DNA of 64,000 nt, taken from the NCBI GenBank assembly GCA_034008185.1, contig CM067087.1, forward strand, positions 47,474,090-47,538,089. The letters are read 5' to 3'. The notes below the pieces were generated by a model. The model saw only the letters and a program-made list of their open reading frames with translations. It was not told the origin of the DNA and did not search any database. The stretch comes from Gorsachius magnificus. Its lineage: Eukaryota; Chordata; Aves; Pelecaniformes; Ardeidae. Each line of letters opens with the position of its first letter. The first letter of the stretch is position 1. Shown here piece by piece: positions 22,424 through 36,387 of this stretch. The position numbers were made by a program, and so were the translations under genes.

Positions 22424-24426
22424 CTGACTGGGGTGGTGCTTTTTTATGTTATTTATAATGGGTGTGGACAAAACACGGAGGAGGTCATATCAGGGAGCTT
22501 TGGCGTCCCAAGGCAGGACCCTTCTCTCCTCTCTCCCTGCTTCCCCACGCCGTGATTTTGATGATGCTCTGGGGTTTTTAGCTCTTACACCGCTGAGTAC
22601 AAAAGTGCCTCCTGACTGGGGCTGGCCAAAGCCTCCTCAGAGACTGGAAAATAGTACAACAGGTTTTTTTCTCCTATGGGTCGACATTAAAAAACCCCAA
22701 ACAACCCTCAAGGAGGTGTTGCAGTCAGTGGGGCTGGCAGACGGGCGGCAGGGACAGCCCTCCCACCTCCGGCGCAAGGCGGAGGGAGCCGTGGGTACCA
22801 GCCCCTGCTCTGGACCGCTTGGGCGCTGGAGCTCCAGCAAGAGTCAGGGATCCCATCCAAAGTCCCAAGAAGTCAAGGGGCTCCTCTTAGCTTCAAAGCC
22901 AGGAAATACATTCTTAAAAGCTGAAACCAGTTTTATAAACACTTAGGCCTAAATCTGGATACCTCTAAAAATGTAATTTTTTTTTTTTTTTCTTATACGA
23001 TAATTTGAAACATGTGTGCCTGGCTCCCACTGCGTTTTGGAAGCATCTGCCCTAAGATGAACAAGCCCTGCCACTTGCCCGGCTAGAAACTCCCCAGATC
23101 TCCACAAACGTGCAAAAGCAAAGCCTAAGAGCCCGCAGGATGAGCGTTGAGGCTTTCAGGAGGAGTGGGCCCCGCGTTTATGACTTCAAATGTGACAGTT
23201 GCAAAGGCTTTCAGATACCAAAGGATTTGGCAATGGGATTATCATAACAATTAATGACACATGAAGAAACGATCAGAGGAATGTGATCTCCTCTTTCCCT
23301 GTTTGAAGATTTTCTGTGGGCGAAACACGATAGCTTTATTTATCCTCTGTCAGAGGAGAATTCCATTTTTTCTTGCAATAAAAAAGATTATTTCAGATTT
23401 GCGAGATGAGTCACGACGGGTCCAATACCTCGCCTAACATTTGTCCTTCCTGAAGAGCAGAGTGGATGAGCACTGCCGAGCGCAGGCCATGGGTAAAGAC
23501 GTTTGAAGCACTAAATGTTATGGAGATTTTAGATTTGAAACATTACATTTGGAAAATGTGGAATAAACCAGGCAGTTTTCCTCCCAAGCCGTGATCCTCA
23601 TTTTTTAAGCCAACTTGAAAGCTGGCTGAAATGATTCAAAGCGTCAATTCTGAGGAAAAAAATTCAGCGCTTCCGTTTCTCCTACCAGAAATCTTTGGTT
23701 TGCTGCACCAGAAATGCAGAAGTATAAATGGAGATCAAATACACAAAGAATTCATTGAAAACACAAGCTGGGTACTTACCCAACGCAGTTGCAATAGTTT
23801 CCTGTGTTATCCTTGCAAAATTAAGAAATACTCAGAGCCAACCCTTTTGAGGGATTGCTACAGCCACCACGAAGGAGACTGAACGGTAACTTGGAAGGTT
23901 TTCTGGTTTATGATGTTATTCCTTAGACACTTAAAAAAAAAAGAAAAAAGGATTGTTTTTCTTTTACAGAAGCACTAAGGCAAAGATGGGATGGAAATGA
24001 TTTTGTGTTCAGATGGCTGTCGGCGTTTCCCCTCACACGGCTGCAGGATCCGTGCCTTTGGCACCTATTACTCTTGATAACCATCCATTTCTAATGCTGT
24101 TTTGCAGCAGCGAGCTTACCGTCTTCAAAATTAGTCATTGCAGAAAAATCCGCGCAGCGGCGGGGATGATAAAATAAAATCATGATGAGAGGGGATGAAA
24201 AACCTAACAGCCCGCATTCAGGTCAAGAGCAGCACTGATTATTTTGAAAGAAGTCCTGTAGTTATAAATCCTTGGCAGTGCCATCAACTCATTTTGTATC
24301 AGACAGTGAAATTAGTATTTTCTCTTAGGTGAAGCCCTGATCCTGAAGAAAAATGCTGGCCTGTAGATACAGCACGTGCACGTGCACTGGGTCTGTGGGC
24401 TCCTGCTGTAACTCAAGCAACCATTT
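22424..24426. other. Unique, partly AT-rich stretch, no gene seen
   Basis: A T run lies at about 22977-22991. From about 23150 to 24350 the sequence is AT-rich, with few frames and no recognised repeat. An A-rich run is at 23931-23948. Confidence 0.5.
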
Positions 24427-24661
24427 CATAGAAACATAGAATCACAGAATGGTTTGGGTTGGAAGGGACCCCCAGAGGCCACCCAGCCCAACCCCCCTGC
24501 AGGAGCAGGGACACCTTGAACCACATCAGGTTGCTCACAGCCCTGTCCAACCTGGCCTGGAATGGTCCCAGGGATGGGGCCTCCACCCCCTCTCTGGGCA
24601 ACCCCTGCCAGGGTTTCACCACCCTCACTGGAAAGAATTTCTTCCTTAGATCCAGTCTAAA
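24427..24661 (-). mobile_element. CR1 LINE 3' fragment
   Basis: On the minus strand this ends in the CR1 tail (catagaaacatagaatcaca at its plus-strand start). It matches the copies at 28714 and 56603 almost base for base from 'ccacatcaggttgctcacag' to 'cttccttagatccagtctaa', where it is truncated. Confidence 0.95.
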
Positions 24662-27600
24662 GCATTTGCAAAATGGGCTTTTCCTGCCCCTGCTCTGCAC
24701 AACCTGGCCGCTGGTCATGTCGCCGCCTGCCCCGAGCCCTGCAGGACAAGTTGCTTTGGTGTGATCAGATAGATCAGAAGAGCATGGGTGCACCAGCTCC
24801 CCAGAGCTTTATTTCTCCACGGGGTGCACCCATCTCCATGGTCTCTGGCCGGCCCCACTCCCATCAACACAAACCCAGGGGTTTCCAGCGCTTCCCCCGG
24901 AGGGAAGGTTTCACAACGGGTTGAAGTTCAGAGTGAGGAAAGGTTTCCTGGTGTGCTGCCACGTTTGCTTTTGCTCAACGGCAGCCACCTCCACCCAACC
25001 ACCCTCTTGCCCCTTGGACATTTCGCCCTTCAAAGGCGGCCATGCAGCCCTCGGTGCCTCCTCCCACCGTGGCCGAGCCCCTCTGCTCATGCACTTCTTC
25101 AGTTTTCTTGCTTTTCCTTAATTTTGTCCAACTTGTCAGCACTTCCGAGCTCATGAGATGCCCAGAAATGCAAGGTTGATATTTTCAAAGCTGTCTGCGG
25201 GAATTGGATGTCTCATTGCTTCATTTTTTTTTTTTTTCCCTGCTGGCATTAAAATCTCCAAGACAACTCCGAAAGCCTCAGCCTGAGGATTTAGGGCACA
25301 GGGACGTGGATGAAGGAAGCACCCAGCCCACGCCAGGAAGGGGACATTGTCACTCCAGGCCCTGCTCGGCCCTGGGGGTGGCTGTACCATGCTGGGGCAA
25401 GGCGGGGGATATTTCCCCAGGGCACTCAGACCCCCGCGCTCATGGGGATGGAAGGCAGAGACAAGAGGGCATTGCCACGCTTCCGTCGCATGCCACCCTC
25501 ACATCCGCCCTGGCCGCTACCACGTTGTGTGTATGACACTTTTGGCAGGTATTCGTTGGTAGTAAGGAGGGACAGAAAACATAAAAATAAATCTTAAATC
25601 TAGGAGTTAACTTTGCCTAAAATGGTAGTGACGAATCACGTTTCTCTGTGCAGATCTGTGCAGAGCCAGAACGCTCCCCGGTGTAATTTCTGACCTCAAT
25701 AGGCAAGGGCTGGTCGCAAGCCGCAATTAGAGCCGGCCGAGGAACAACGGGTTCGTTTCATGGCAACTTCTGAGTTTTCAAAATCTGTTTATGTTCTGCA
25801 GGGGAAGTGAAATCAAAAGATTCCTCATGTGAGATGGGAGTCTGTCAAAATGTCCATTTTCCGAGCAGAGAGATCCTCTTTTCGCCGCGGGGCTTCCCCT
25901 GCCCTCTTCGCCGCGGTGGAGGCACGGGGTGCGTGTGCAGCCGGGAGCAATTACGGGGTGGATACGCCTGGGTGCCAAACGCATCGGTGCTCAGAGCGGC
26001 CCATGGGTTTTGATAAAAATAGATGAAGTTGAAAACACCGTGACCGCTCCTGCCTGAAATGTTCGGCTTGTTTGGGATCACGCTGACCCGGCGATGCATC
26101 GCGCCAGCACCCTGCTGGGGCAGAGGCTGACCTAAGCGGACACGCTCGTCTTCTGTTTGGTACATCTGCCTGGAAAGACATCAAAAATCTGTTTTTGTTT
26201 TTTGGTTTTTTTTCCTAAGGTCTAGCAAATACTTTAAAAATATCTGCCCTGCAGAGATATTAGAGGCCCGATGGCATACTTGGCAGGAGCGGACGTCTGC
26301 CTGGGAATCGCTGGCATTCCCTCTCCTGCCCCGCGTGTTTGCTGACCGTCTGCGCCCCCACCGCTCTCCTTCCCAAGTGCAGTCGCACATTTGGTGCGTG
26401 GCTTGCCAAGCGCCCTGCCAGCCTTTCCGTGGAAGCTGCTGATCGACCCTAGCTGGATGCTTCCTTAGTCCTAACCTCACCGCGTCGCAGCAGTATCCTT
26501 GACGCTGGAAGAAGGGCCGGCGCTGGCAGATATTGGAAGTCCTTGATCTTGGGGCAGTTTGAGAAACAGCACCTCTCTATTGCTACAGGTTCAGGGAGGC
26601 TTAGCAACCCCCCTGTGGACCAAAGGACTGAGGTTTTCATGCTGGAGTCTATGCAGTCGGACCGATGCACAAGGGGGAATGCCAGATAGTTCTCCTCCAG
26701 CTGGGTAATACGGTTTTATAAAACTTGCAAGTCTGTAAAAGCTTTGGACAAATTTGTGATCTTCCAGATCAACTAAAACTGAAAAGCCTTTGGGATAGCC
26801 ACTATATTGACATCAGAGGAGACCACCTACGGGAAACGTCAGCCTTACCCAGCTGGATGTCAGCACCTCCCTTCCCAGCCTCCTACACCCGAAGAAATTT
26901 CCACCCTGACCTCAGATAGCATGAGCCATTGCCTTCAGTGAGCAAGAAAATGGTTTCAAATGAAGTCTGGCTTTCATGTACCGGCCCCTCACTCGTGCTA
27001 CTGATTGATGAAGACTGCTGCAAGGAGGCCGGCTTCTTCCCTGTGATCTCCCGGGTCCTGCGAACTGCAGGAAGGCAAACGCGATGGACTTCCCTGGCGT
27101 TGGCATCTGAAACCGGGGCCCTCACCGCTAAGCTGGGAGAAGCTGGGCTGCAAGACGCGATACTGCTGCAACGTCATATTGGCCCTGAGAGTTCAGCTCC
27201 TTTCTAAATAACACAGCCCCTTGTGTTGCGGTCAGGAAGTTTACAATAAAGAGCAGAAACCGTTCCCCCCTGCCAGATTCACCATCATCACATGCTTAAC
27301 CCCTTTGGCATGTGAAGGAAACCCAAGGGCTGCCTTTCCCATGCGAGACTACTTGGGTTCATTAATAGACTCCAAAATACGCAGGAAATTGTGGTGCTGT
27401 GAGATGAAACTGCAGCTTCCAGCCCTGCGGATGGGGACTGCTGCGGAGCGAGGGCTGCAGCCTGCTTCAGAGCCTGACCCACAGCTTCCTTCTGAGCTGG
27501 GGCTGGTTTCATTCGAGGAAAAGACAAAAAATACCCGGCTGGTTAAATAACCGCTTACCCTTCCATGGCCCTGGCCTCCAGACCTGCTTGCAGAAGGTGC

Positions 27601-28713
27601 CCAGCCACCGCAGGAGGTGACATGGGGCCATGGGTGGCTTGGCGGTGGAGCACGTTGAGTGGTGCAGCCATTTGGGACCCTTGCAGAAATGGCACATCCC
27701 CCTCCAAAGGCCTTTTTCCAGGCAATATTTTCAAGGGGAAATGTTCAAAGGTGGTGTTGGAAATGCTGCCTCCTAATTTTCCCACCCCAGCCTCACTGAG
27801 TCAAGGAATAGCCCTGGCTGATGTCCCAAGAAATGGCATTTTTGCAAGAGAAACCTCTGTCCTTCACAGTTCTTTGTTTCCTCCTTTCAACAGTGATAAA
27901 GGACCAACCCCAGAAGCGAGGTCTAAAGTCCTTTTAAAACAGAAACCTTGAGTTTCTGAACAAATTATATCCTCCGACTCCTTAGCAAACAGGATACACG
28001 GAGCAACACCAATGTGCCAAGTTCAGCGCTAATATTCGAGCGCTGCTGTGAGCCGCAGGCCATTGCAGTGGGCAAACTGGTGTGTCCCCAGAGAGCCAGC
28101 TTAAACCATCACCGGCTGCTGAGGTGCTTCCACGCAATGGAACCATTCCTTCCACACTCAAAACAGCACAATCTAGATAAGGAAGGTAGGCAAACTTTTC
28201 CGAAAAGTCATTTGTCTTCTTACCATGCCAGTCATCGCTTTCCCCAGGGATGTACCAGAATGCATTCCCTTTACCCACAGTAGAAATTTTTATGACTAAG
28301 GTTCTTCTCTTTTTTAGAATATTTTGCACCTGAAAGGTCTGTTTAATTAATTTTCACAGAATGGCGAGTCTGACACTAAAGCAAAGGAGCAAGGAGAAGA
28401 AGACAGATGTAGAAATGTGTCAACCCAGCAAAGAACAGAGCTGCTTGGGCAGGATGGGGGTGCTGGGGCTGCTCCCTGCAAGGGTGGGGACGCGAGGGAC
28501 GGCTGAGGGCACGGTGCTCTCTGGCCACACTGCTCCCCTTCAGAGCCAACGGCACTGGCCATCCCCAGGAAAACACACCTGAAAGCTTGTGGAGGCTGAC
28601 TTGTGCCCTCCCTCTGCCCCAAGTGCCTCAAAACCATGGGGAAGGCAGGCGCTGCCGTCAGCATCCTGATGGGCTGCTGCGTCTCGATGCATCAGAAAGT
28701 GTGGAGACAATCT
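24662..28713. other. Unique stretch, no gene supported
   Basis: T runs lie at about 25226-25239 and 26205-26212. A 92-codon frame at 26929-27207 ends some 35 bp before an AATAAA at 27246-27251. This is the only place here with that arrangement, but the peptide matches nothing I know. CpG is frequent at 25880-25990. No repeat family is recognised. Confidence 0.45.
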
Positions 28714-29017
28714 TTTTAGCAGGGCCAGCTATGACAGGACAAGGGGGGATGGCTTTAAACTGAAGCAGGGGAGGTTTAGACTGGATCTAAGGAAGAAATT
28801 CTTTCCAGTGAGGGTGGTGAAACCCTGGCAGGGGTTGCCCAGAGAGGGGGTGGAGGCCCCATCCCTGGGACCATTCCAGGCCAGGTTGGCCGGGGCTGTG
28901 AGCAACCTGATGTGGTTCAAGGTGTCCCTGCTCCTGCAGGGGGGTTGGGCTGGGTGGCCTCTCGGGGTCCCTTCCCACCCAAAACATTCCACGGTTCTAT
29001 GATTCTATAATTCTATA
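28714..29017 (+). mobile_element. CR1 LINE 3' fragment
   Basis: About 300 bp, from 'ttttagcagggccagctatg' through 'gaggtttagactggatctaa' to a tail of three motifs (gttctatgattctataattc). The middle 160 bp appear identical by eye to the copy at 56603, which points to recent origin from one subfamily. Confidence 0.95.
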
Positions 29018-31732
29018 CCTGCTCCTCTGTCCCACTCTCACCCCCTCTGCTCAGAGGAGTCAATGCAGCAATGCTTCTGCAGCAAAATGTGATCCGAGAT
29101 GATGAAAGGGGAAAAAACCCTGTCCCTGGAGCGTGTCCATACCGGCCATGGTTGCAGTACTAGCGGCAGAGGGTTGGCCTGGTAAGAGGAAGGAGCGCAG
29201 CAACTTTAACAAGGGCTCTAGCTGCCTCATAGCCTGAGCGCCTGCCTTAGTGCACTGCAGACCTAGAACGCCCTTCTCCAAATAGCTCTCTGCTGCTTAT
29301 ATCACCAACAGAAAATAGCTTGGAGGGAAGAAGATAGCTTTCTTCGGCATGGAGATGCATGGGTGTCTGCATCACCCTGAGCTCGTCATGCCCTGGCTTT
29401 GTCTCAGCCATTGGCCCAGCTGGTGCTGGGAGCAGCAGCTATTCCTGGGCACTTCCCTGGGTGCTTCCCAAGCCAGAGAGACAGCTCACAGCACTGCTGG
29501 GTGGCAGAAGAAGGTGGATGACTGGAGTGACTTTGAGCCACAGGTTAGAGGAGATCGAGGAAAATGAAAGGCTGACAACAGGAAAACCTCTTTCCCGAAA
29601 GTGTACGCATCTGATGCTAAAGAGCCTGAAGAATTCTCGAAATTCTTCACTTTTTTTTTTCCAGATAGCATGCTTCAACCATGCTAACCCTTAAAAAAAT
29701 TACCTTAAGTAAGCCCAAGCCCATAATCTTCACTTGGCCATGAGCAGGCCATTCTCTTTGAACAGTCCAACACTTATGGCCAACTCCACCACCACAGGGA
29801 GGCAGGTCCCAGCTTCACAAGCCCCTCAGAATAAACCAGCATGTGCAGAGCTGGGGACCACCCTCCCATAACAACTGTGCACCGTCAATGTGCTCCTTCC
29901 AGAGGCAGGCTACGAACAACATCCAGCGAGTCCACGAAGAGCTTGTGTTTCATGAAAGAAGAGTCAAAACATTAGCAGTACGCAATGGGCGGAGAGGACA
30001 CGAAGCGACCGCCGGGTGACGGGACCTGCTGGAACTGTGGGCAAGTCAACCAGAAATGTTGTGCTCGTTTCATCTGGTAGCATTTGGCCCATTTATTTTA
30101 ATTGCAATTACATGCAAAGCAGAAAGAGCAGGTTGCAGTTATTGTTGGAGCTGGTAAAACATTTTGTGCGAAGAGAGGGTTGGTCTTCAACCATCCAAGT
30201 AAAACCCATTGCCCAAACAATAAAGCTGAAAAGATGAGCAAATTGCTGTTTATGGGCTGTTCCAGTTCCATACCACTCAGGACAAAACCAGGGTTGAATA
30301 CAGGAGCAAATTCGCTGCCTAACTTATTAGAAAAAATGAGCCTTGTGCAGGATTTGAGCCATTTTAAATCATTCACCCAGAGCAAAGAGGAAGGACCAGA
30401 GCAGCAGCAGCCGGAGCAATACTAACGGGACCGTCATCGGTCCAGATCTGCAAATGCCGGTGCAGGCAACACACATGTAAAGGACATAGCATTAATGTAA
30501 CGGGCTTGTGGTAGCCCAAAGAAATAGCCCCGGCAGCGCTATGTGCCGACCAGCCCACCTCAGGCTGGGGAAGGGGAACGTCTCCCCGTGGGTGTTCTGG
30601 TTCCCGGGGCGGGCTGGGAGGCGTTTGCTCGTCACCCTTCTGCGTGCTGAGCAGCTGGACCAGATTTTACAAACCCAGGCTGGTTTGGGGAATGCAACGC
30701 CTCGTTGGCATGCGGCTATTCAAGCTGGAGCCTATTATGTCACCCATATTAAAACGCTCTGAAAACAGGCATTGTGCGCCGAGAGGCTGAGCAAACCTTG
30801 TTATACGGTAATTATGCAATCAGTCCGTAATCTAATTTTGGTGGCTGGGGTGTGGAAGGGAAGTTTTGGTTCCTCGATGCTCGTAGGGGTCTCTACAATG
30901 AAATATGCATAGAGACATATTTACAACCCCTGGCAATAAAAATTCCAAGCAATGCTAACTATATTGAGCGTCTGCGCCTCGAGAGCGACGTACAAAAGCC
31001 CCGCACAGCTGGTTAGACTCAAAAAGGCTCCTCTGCTCAACAGTCAGACTTTCTGCAATTGCAATGCTCTACAATTAACAACCCCTTCTGGAACAGGGCA
31101 GGAAAGAGCTTTCAAAACCCATGAAGAGTTTTTTGGTTTGGTTTTTTTTAGGGTTTTTTTTTTTTTTTTGGAGATTTTTGCAGCTCTTCCCCAGAATTTG
31201 AGAGGAAGCCAAAACTTTTCAAAGCCTTTATAAAACAAACAAGCAAAACCAAATCCCCTCTCCACCCTCCCAACGAGAGGAACACCCCGGATGAGCAAAA
31301 CACCCTTTACCAAGCCGCCTCCCCGGTGGTGAAAGTCCCGCAGGCAGAGGGAGAACTGGAATTTGGGTTTCTTGCCTCCCCAGTTTTTCACATCCCTGGT
31401 GCTCAGCGCGGTTGGAATTCAGCTGTGCGCTGTAGCGGCGGGGTGCAAATATTGCTGGGGGAGGATTTTATGGTTTGAGCCTGCTGAGAAACCGTTTCCA
31501 AAGAAAGTTCAATCAGGATGGGTGTGTTCCTGTGAAGGGTTTGACTTTCCCTGTATCCGCAATTTTTACAAAACAGCGTTAGTGCAAAAACCGCCCTTGT
31601 CCTTCCTTTTGATGGACACGCAGCCCTGTGCCTCTATGGCGCAGAAACTTAGAGAGTCAAAGAGGCGTCCAGGATTTCTTCTATCTGATGGGCCAAATTC
31701 TTTGCCGCTATAAATAGATTGAACTCTGCTCG
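29018..31732. other. Unique stretch, no gene seen
   Basis: A T-rich run lies at 31140-31170, with a purine/pyrimidine-skewed flank. At about 31688 'gatgggccaaattctttgcc' resembles the start of an old reptile/bird repeat, but the match is too short to call. No protein-like frame is recognised. Confidence 0.45.
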
Positions 31733-32446
31733 GTGGGACTGTGGCCATTTATGCCAATAGAGGGCTTGGCCCGCAGTCGCAGCCCGTTTCTTTTTTTAAA
31801 CCACAGGAGACATAGCCCCAGCTGCGTGGAGCCAGGCACCGGCTGCCATCACTTTCTAGGCACGCGGGGCTATTTCGGTCGGCGGTCCCGCTCGCTGCTC
31901 CAGCCCGTGCCCGAGAGACGAGGGGAGGGGAGAAGGGGGTGCGGGGCAGCCCCGGGGTTGGAGAGCCCACCGACGTCCCCGCCACGCTCCCTGCTCCTGC
32001 TGGCTCTCGGATGTCAGATGCTGCAGCCCGGATCAGCCCAGCTAAGCCTGGAGGAGATTAGGAGGAGATTTAGATGGGGTCTATACATAGGGCGTGCGTC
32101 CTGGCTTGGCTTTACACATGGCAGGCGTTCACGGAAACTCCCTGGAAAGGACTTTCTCGGCCACTTCTCCTCCTGCCCCGTCTGCCCCAAGCTCCGGTAT
32201 TTTGCAGGTCCCCATCCCTTCCGTGGCCACCCCACGGCTGCTCCCCTCCTCGTGTGCTTGCAGAAATCGCTTTTTCCCCTCCTTTCCCAGAAATGCAGAC
32301 CTTCCCCAGCCCAGAGGGTCCCTGGGGAGCCATGGTGCGTCCCCTCCACAGAGGCAGTGGCCAGGGGACCCAGGCTGTGCTGTCCTCGAGCAGAGCGCCC
32401 AGAGAGGCAGCTGAATTTTACCGGGGGGGGGGCTTTGAAGGGCTGA
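31733..32446 (+). other. Unsupported 237-codon ORF over a CpG-rich patch
   Basis: An ATG-to-stop frame of 237 codons, one of the longest outside repeats. The protein is rich in P, S, R and G, with no domain, signal peptide or membrane segment I can identify. The part 31850-31990 has about 17 CpG in 140 bp, much denser than its surroundings, as at a small CpG island. In GC-rich DNA a frame of this length can occur by chance, and overlapping frames at 32074-32463 are also open. It could be a chance frame, or lie at the start of an uncharacterised transcript. Confidence 0.15.
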
Positions 32447-35400
32447 ACACCTGCGTGGGGTGAGCATGGGCCTTGGGCTGGCCTCAGATAGCCCGTGGAG
32501 GCTGAGCAGGTTTTTTTTCCAACTCATAAAATCATGCTTTAAAAGACAATAGTTTTACACATCAGTTTTTTTACAGAGCATTTTAAAACGGCAACTCCTG
32601 ACCCTAAAAAAACCAAACAAACCCAAACCCAACCAACACACACAAGAATTCCATAAATCATTAAAGCGCCGCATCCACGAGCACAGCCATGCCTAATCCT
32701 TCAGCTCCTTCGTTTTTGGGTCCACGAAAGCCAGAGGTTGCCGTTGCCGACCAGCTGAATGCTGCAAACCACGGCCGCCTCCGTTGCCCCGTTGAACCAG
32801 CGCCACAAAGACTTTGCCTCCTCACTCCCACCCATGGCAAATTGCTTTTGCTGCTGCCCCTGCAAACGTGGACAGGGAAAGCTCACCCGGGCAGGGGCTG
32901 CCAGCTGAGGGGCACCCCCCGCCACCCTCCCTGGCCTATTTTTAGGTGGGTTTTCTGGTGAGATAACCCCCATGCGATCACGCTGGCTGTGGGGATGCAT
33001 TTCTGGCTGCCTGTCCGTCCGCCCCCAAGTGATTTAGGCTTTCCCCGGCCAAGCTCGGTGGTACGGAGGGTGTCGGGCTGAAAGCAGCATCCCCTGCACC
33101 CCCCCGCCTCCCAGCCCCGGGCAGCGCTGGCGCCGGGCGCTGCTGCCCCAAGGGGCATGCAGCCTGGCGAGGGAAGGGAGGGCAGCTCTCATCCTCCTCC
33201 TTTTGTCTTGTGTGACATTTTTAGTTCCTGCAGAACTGTGCATGCCCTCCGGACAAGCGGTACAATTAGAAGATTGACAATGGATGAAGAAGGAGCGGGA
33301 TCAATTCACAGAGAAGCGGCTGGAAGTGGTTTATTACATCTTTTATCTTTTTTTTTGCTGGGAGATCATTTGCCAAATCATTACAAGAAAAATTGAGTCA
33401 ACGGGATGACCAGCGACTAAAAAATACCTTTTTCTTCACAAATTGATGTGATGACAATATTATTTTGAATAAAATAAAATAAAAAAAGATTAGCTAAACC
33501 TCCTTTTGAGGTCAGATTCTGATCTCGTTTACCCCAACAGCTCACTAATTTATTGTAGCCATTCAAGCCATCACGCTCGAATTTCCCACCAGATAAACGG
33601 ACACAACTCCCATGGCCGCCCTGGCGCCTGTTTGCCCAAACACAAACCTCCAACCCTTTCTCTCCTTGCACCTCCGGATCAAGACTCCGGCCCACCAACA
33701 CGCAGGCAGTGCCCAAGTGCTTCTTGCACCTTGCATCGCACCCACTTTCGCCTCTTTTACACCAGCAGAAGTCCAGGAGGCAAGTAAGAATAAAGGCCCG
33801 TTTCCAAAAAAAAAACCCAACCCTCCAAAATGTGAGAAGTTGCCAGTTTTTATCAAGCAATAATTTCCAGGTGCAGTGAGCTGTCAAAGCACAAGATGTG
33901 CTGAACTGGGCTGGGAAAAACATTGCTGAAATCACCAAAAAAAATACTGCAAATCCCAGGGAAAGACACCCTTAGAGCTGCAGGAGGGACATGGGGCTTG
34001 TTGCCTTGGCCTGATTTGCTCTTGCTCCTTTTTAACCTTATTTGAGCTACTCGTGGCTGGCAGGAGCATCGTCTTCTGCTCAAATCTCTCTGGATCCAGG
34101 ATATCCAAGCCAGAGAAAGATCCACAGCCTGTCAGTGATCAGCAGACAGGAGATGATAACGCACTTGAAACAGGTCCAATGTTTAAAACCCCTTGCTATA
34201 AAACAGCACAAGATGATTCGATCATCAGAGCTTGGCCACCGCGTTTTCATCGAGGGCCCTGTTTTCTGCTTTTGCTCCATCATCTGCCATTCACATGACT
34301 CCACTTAGCAACCGTATCTGATTAGGCTTGTTTGCATGCCAGGTGCTGTTATTTTTTGTTTGAATTAGTGCCTCGTGGTTTGGTTTTTTTTTTTTTTAAT
34401 ATTTCCCAAAATCTAGCTGAATTATCTCCTTCCACCCAAAGCTTGGGTGCCTGGTTATCCCCCTTCCGCGTGGTAAAGCCGAGCGTCCTCGCCGTTGTCG
34501 TTTTACGGCTGGGATGGGAGAAAACAAAACTCATTTTCATGCAAATCCCCCCCCTGTCTATCAGCCATCATAGTTGTCAAGCAGGTCATTAGAGGCCTAC
34601 TGTGTAAAATGAAGATTACTAATTAGAGCTGAAGAAATAATTTGCAACAAATAATTTATCCAGTGAATTTAGATTTTTTTTTTCCCCTTGTAGAGTCTCT
34701 GCAAGCAGGTTTTTTCTTCGCCAGAGTCGGCCCTTATTTGAAATGCTTTTAACTCATTGTGATTGATCCTGATATTGCAGTATTACTTTTCTGGGCTAGC
34801 TGGTTAGTCGACGTTGATTGCAAGATATGGGATTTATCTCCTGGCTCAGGTGTCAACATAGGGCTGAAATGAATAAACGCCAGTATATGCCTCAAATTGT
34901 GTTCCCCCAACGCTGGTTTGTGTTCCTGCGAACATACCACCGCACAGGAGCAGTTTGGGGATTTGCCATTAAAGGACATTTATCTAGCAAAAAACGTAAC
35001 TGCAAACCTGAAATTTTACCCCGAGCAAATCTCGCCTAAGGCAAAAAGAGCCTCCAGCCCATGGCGTGTTGGGCAAGTCTTGGGAATGAGTATCACCAAA
35101 AATAGGAAAACCAGGGAGTTTATCCTGCAGGGAAAGGGGAAAAAATGCATCTGGCTGCTAACAGCCCCAAAGTCCCTGTAGGACCCTGCACACATCCGTT
35201 AAATATGGAAGTGACTGAAAATGAAAACTTATGTGTCACGATTCACAGTCACAGGGAACAGGATTGAGCCAAATCTGATCAGTTGACTACAAGGGAAAAT
35301 GTCAAAACATGGATTTTGGATAATTTTGATTGGCCATTTCTCTTCAACCCATGACATGTTCTGCTCCTTTGGTTCCAAATGTTCATCTGATTCAGCTTGA

Positions 35401-36387
35401 AAAGAGAAACTGAAATTTTCTATCGATTTTCACCCTGTTAAGAAAACAAAATTTCTGCAGACATTAATTCCAGTATGGTGCACTCTATCAACATTCAAAG
35501 AAAGGTGGAGCACAAAGAAAGGAGCAAAATTCACCCAGTGAATTAATTCCAGCATCTGAACACACATCCATGGGAAACCATTTGCAATATTCACCATCGT
35601 TATTAATAACGTGGGGCAAAGTCACAGCCATGGCTGGTACTACAAAATCCTGGATTGCAAAGGAGCAGCTTCATTTTGAGCCCTGCTAGTGAGGAATACG
35701 GAGAGCAGTCTCGGGGGTGGGGGGTGGGGAAGAGAGTTTCGATGAATTAAAAATGACAATTTGTACCAGGCTCTTCAATCCCATCTGCTTCGTATCTGGA
35801 GCACTTGGTGTTCCCTTCGCTGACTCACTCGCCTTTGTGTTTGCAGGCGGGAGAAGCAGCGTCGCTGCCGAGGAGAGATGGGAGATGGAGAGATACTCAG
35901 CAGGAAAGGGCGGGGGGGAAGCAGCCAACACTCCAAGCTTGCTTGTCTAGTCTAAACAGCTCCCAGGGCAAAGCAGGCAAGGCTGATAAAGCTCCAAAAG
36001 GGGGGGAAGCTGGCTGGGGAGAAGTGGTGAAGGTTTTTTGCTTTGTGGCTCCTCCACGGACCTTCTACCGCAAAGCTCAGGGAAGTCAGGGGAAGGTTGT
36101 GGGAACCAGGACTTTTCTCCCAGAAATCAGGTGGTTTGGAGTGTGGCTGCTGGGCATCGGGTGGTGGAGCCTTTCGTGGCTTCCTTGCCTATGGTCTTGG
36201 CCAAGAACAGCGAAGTCTTTGTTAGCTGTCACCAAGACCAAAGGTGACTTCATGACAACTACAGGAGGAGATGGTCTGGGATCAAAGGAGGTCTGAGGTT
36301 CAGCAGCATTTATGGTGGCCGAATAGCACCAGTGACGAGGGGACATGGTGGCCTGAGGAGGGAGAACCACGCAGCGTTAAGGGACAT
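32447..36387. other. Unique stretch, no gene seen
   Basis: Contains a T run at 34383-34398 and A-rich runs at 33470-33488 and 33807-33817. AT-rich parts at 34590-34760 and 35180-35600 have no long frames. The longest frames (33417-33938 minus, 173 codons; 35805-36296 plus, 163 codons) match nothing I know. Confidence 0.45.

Noticed and set aside
35200..35470. AT-rich stretch recalling old reptile repeats rich in gaaattt and ttttcac
   Set aside because: No ordered block could be matched. Composition alone is not evidence.
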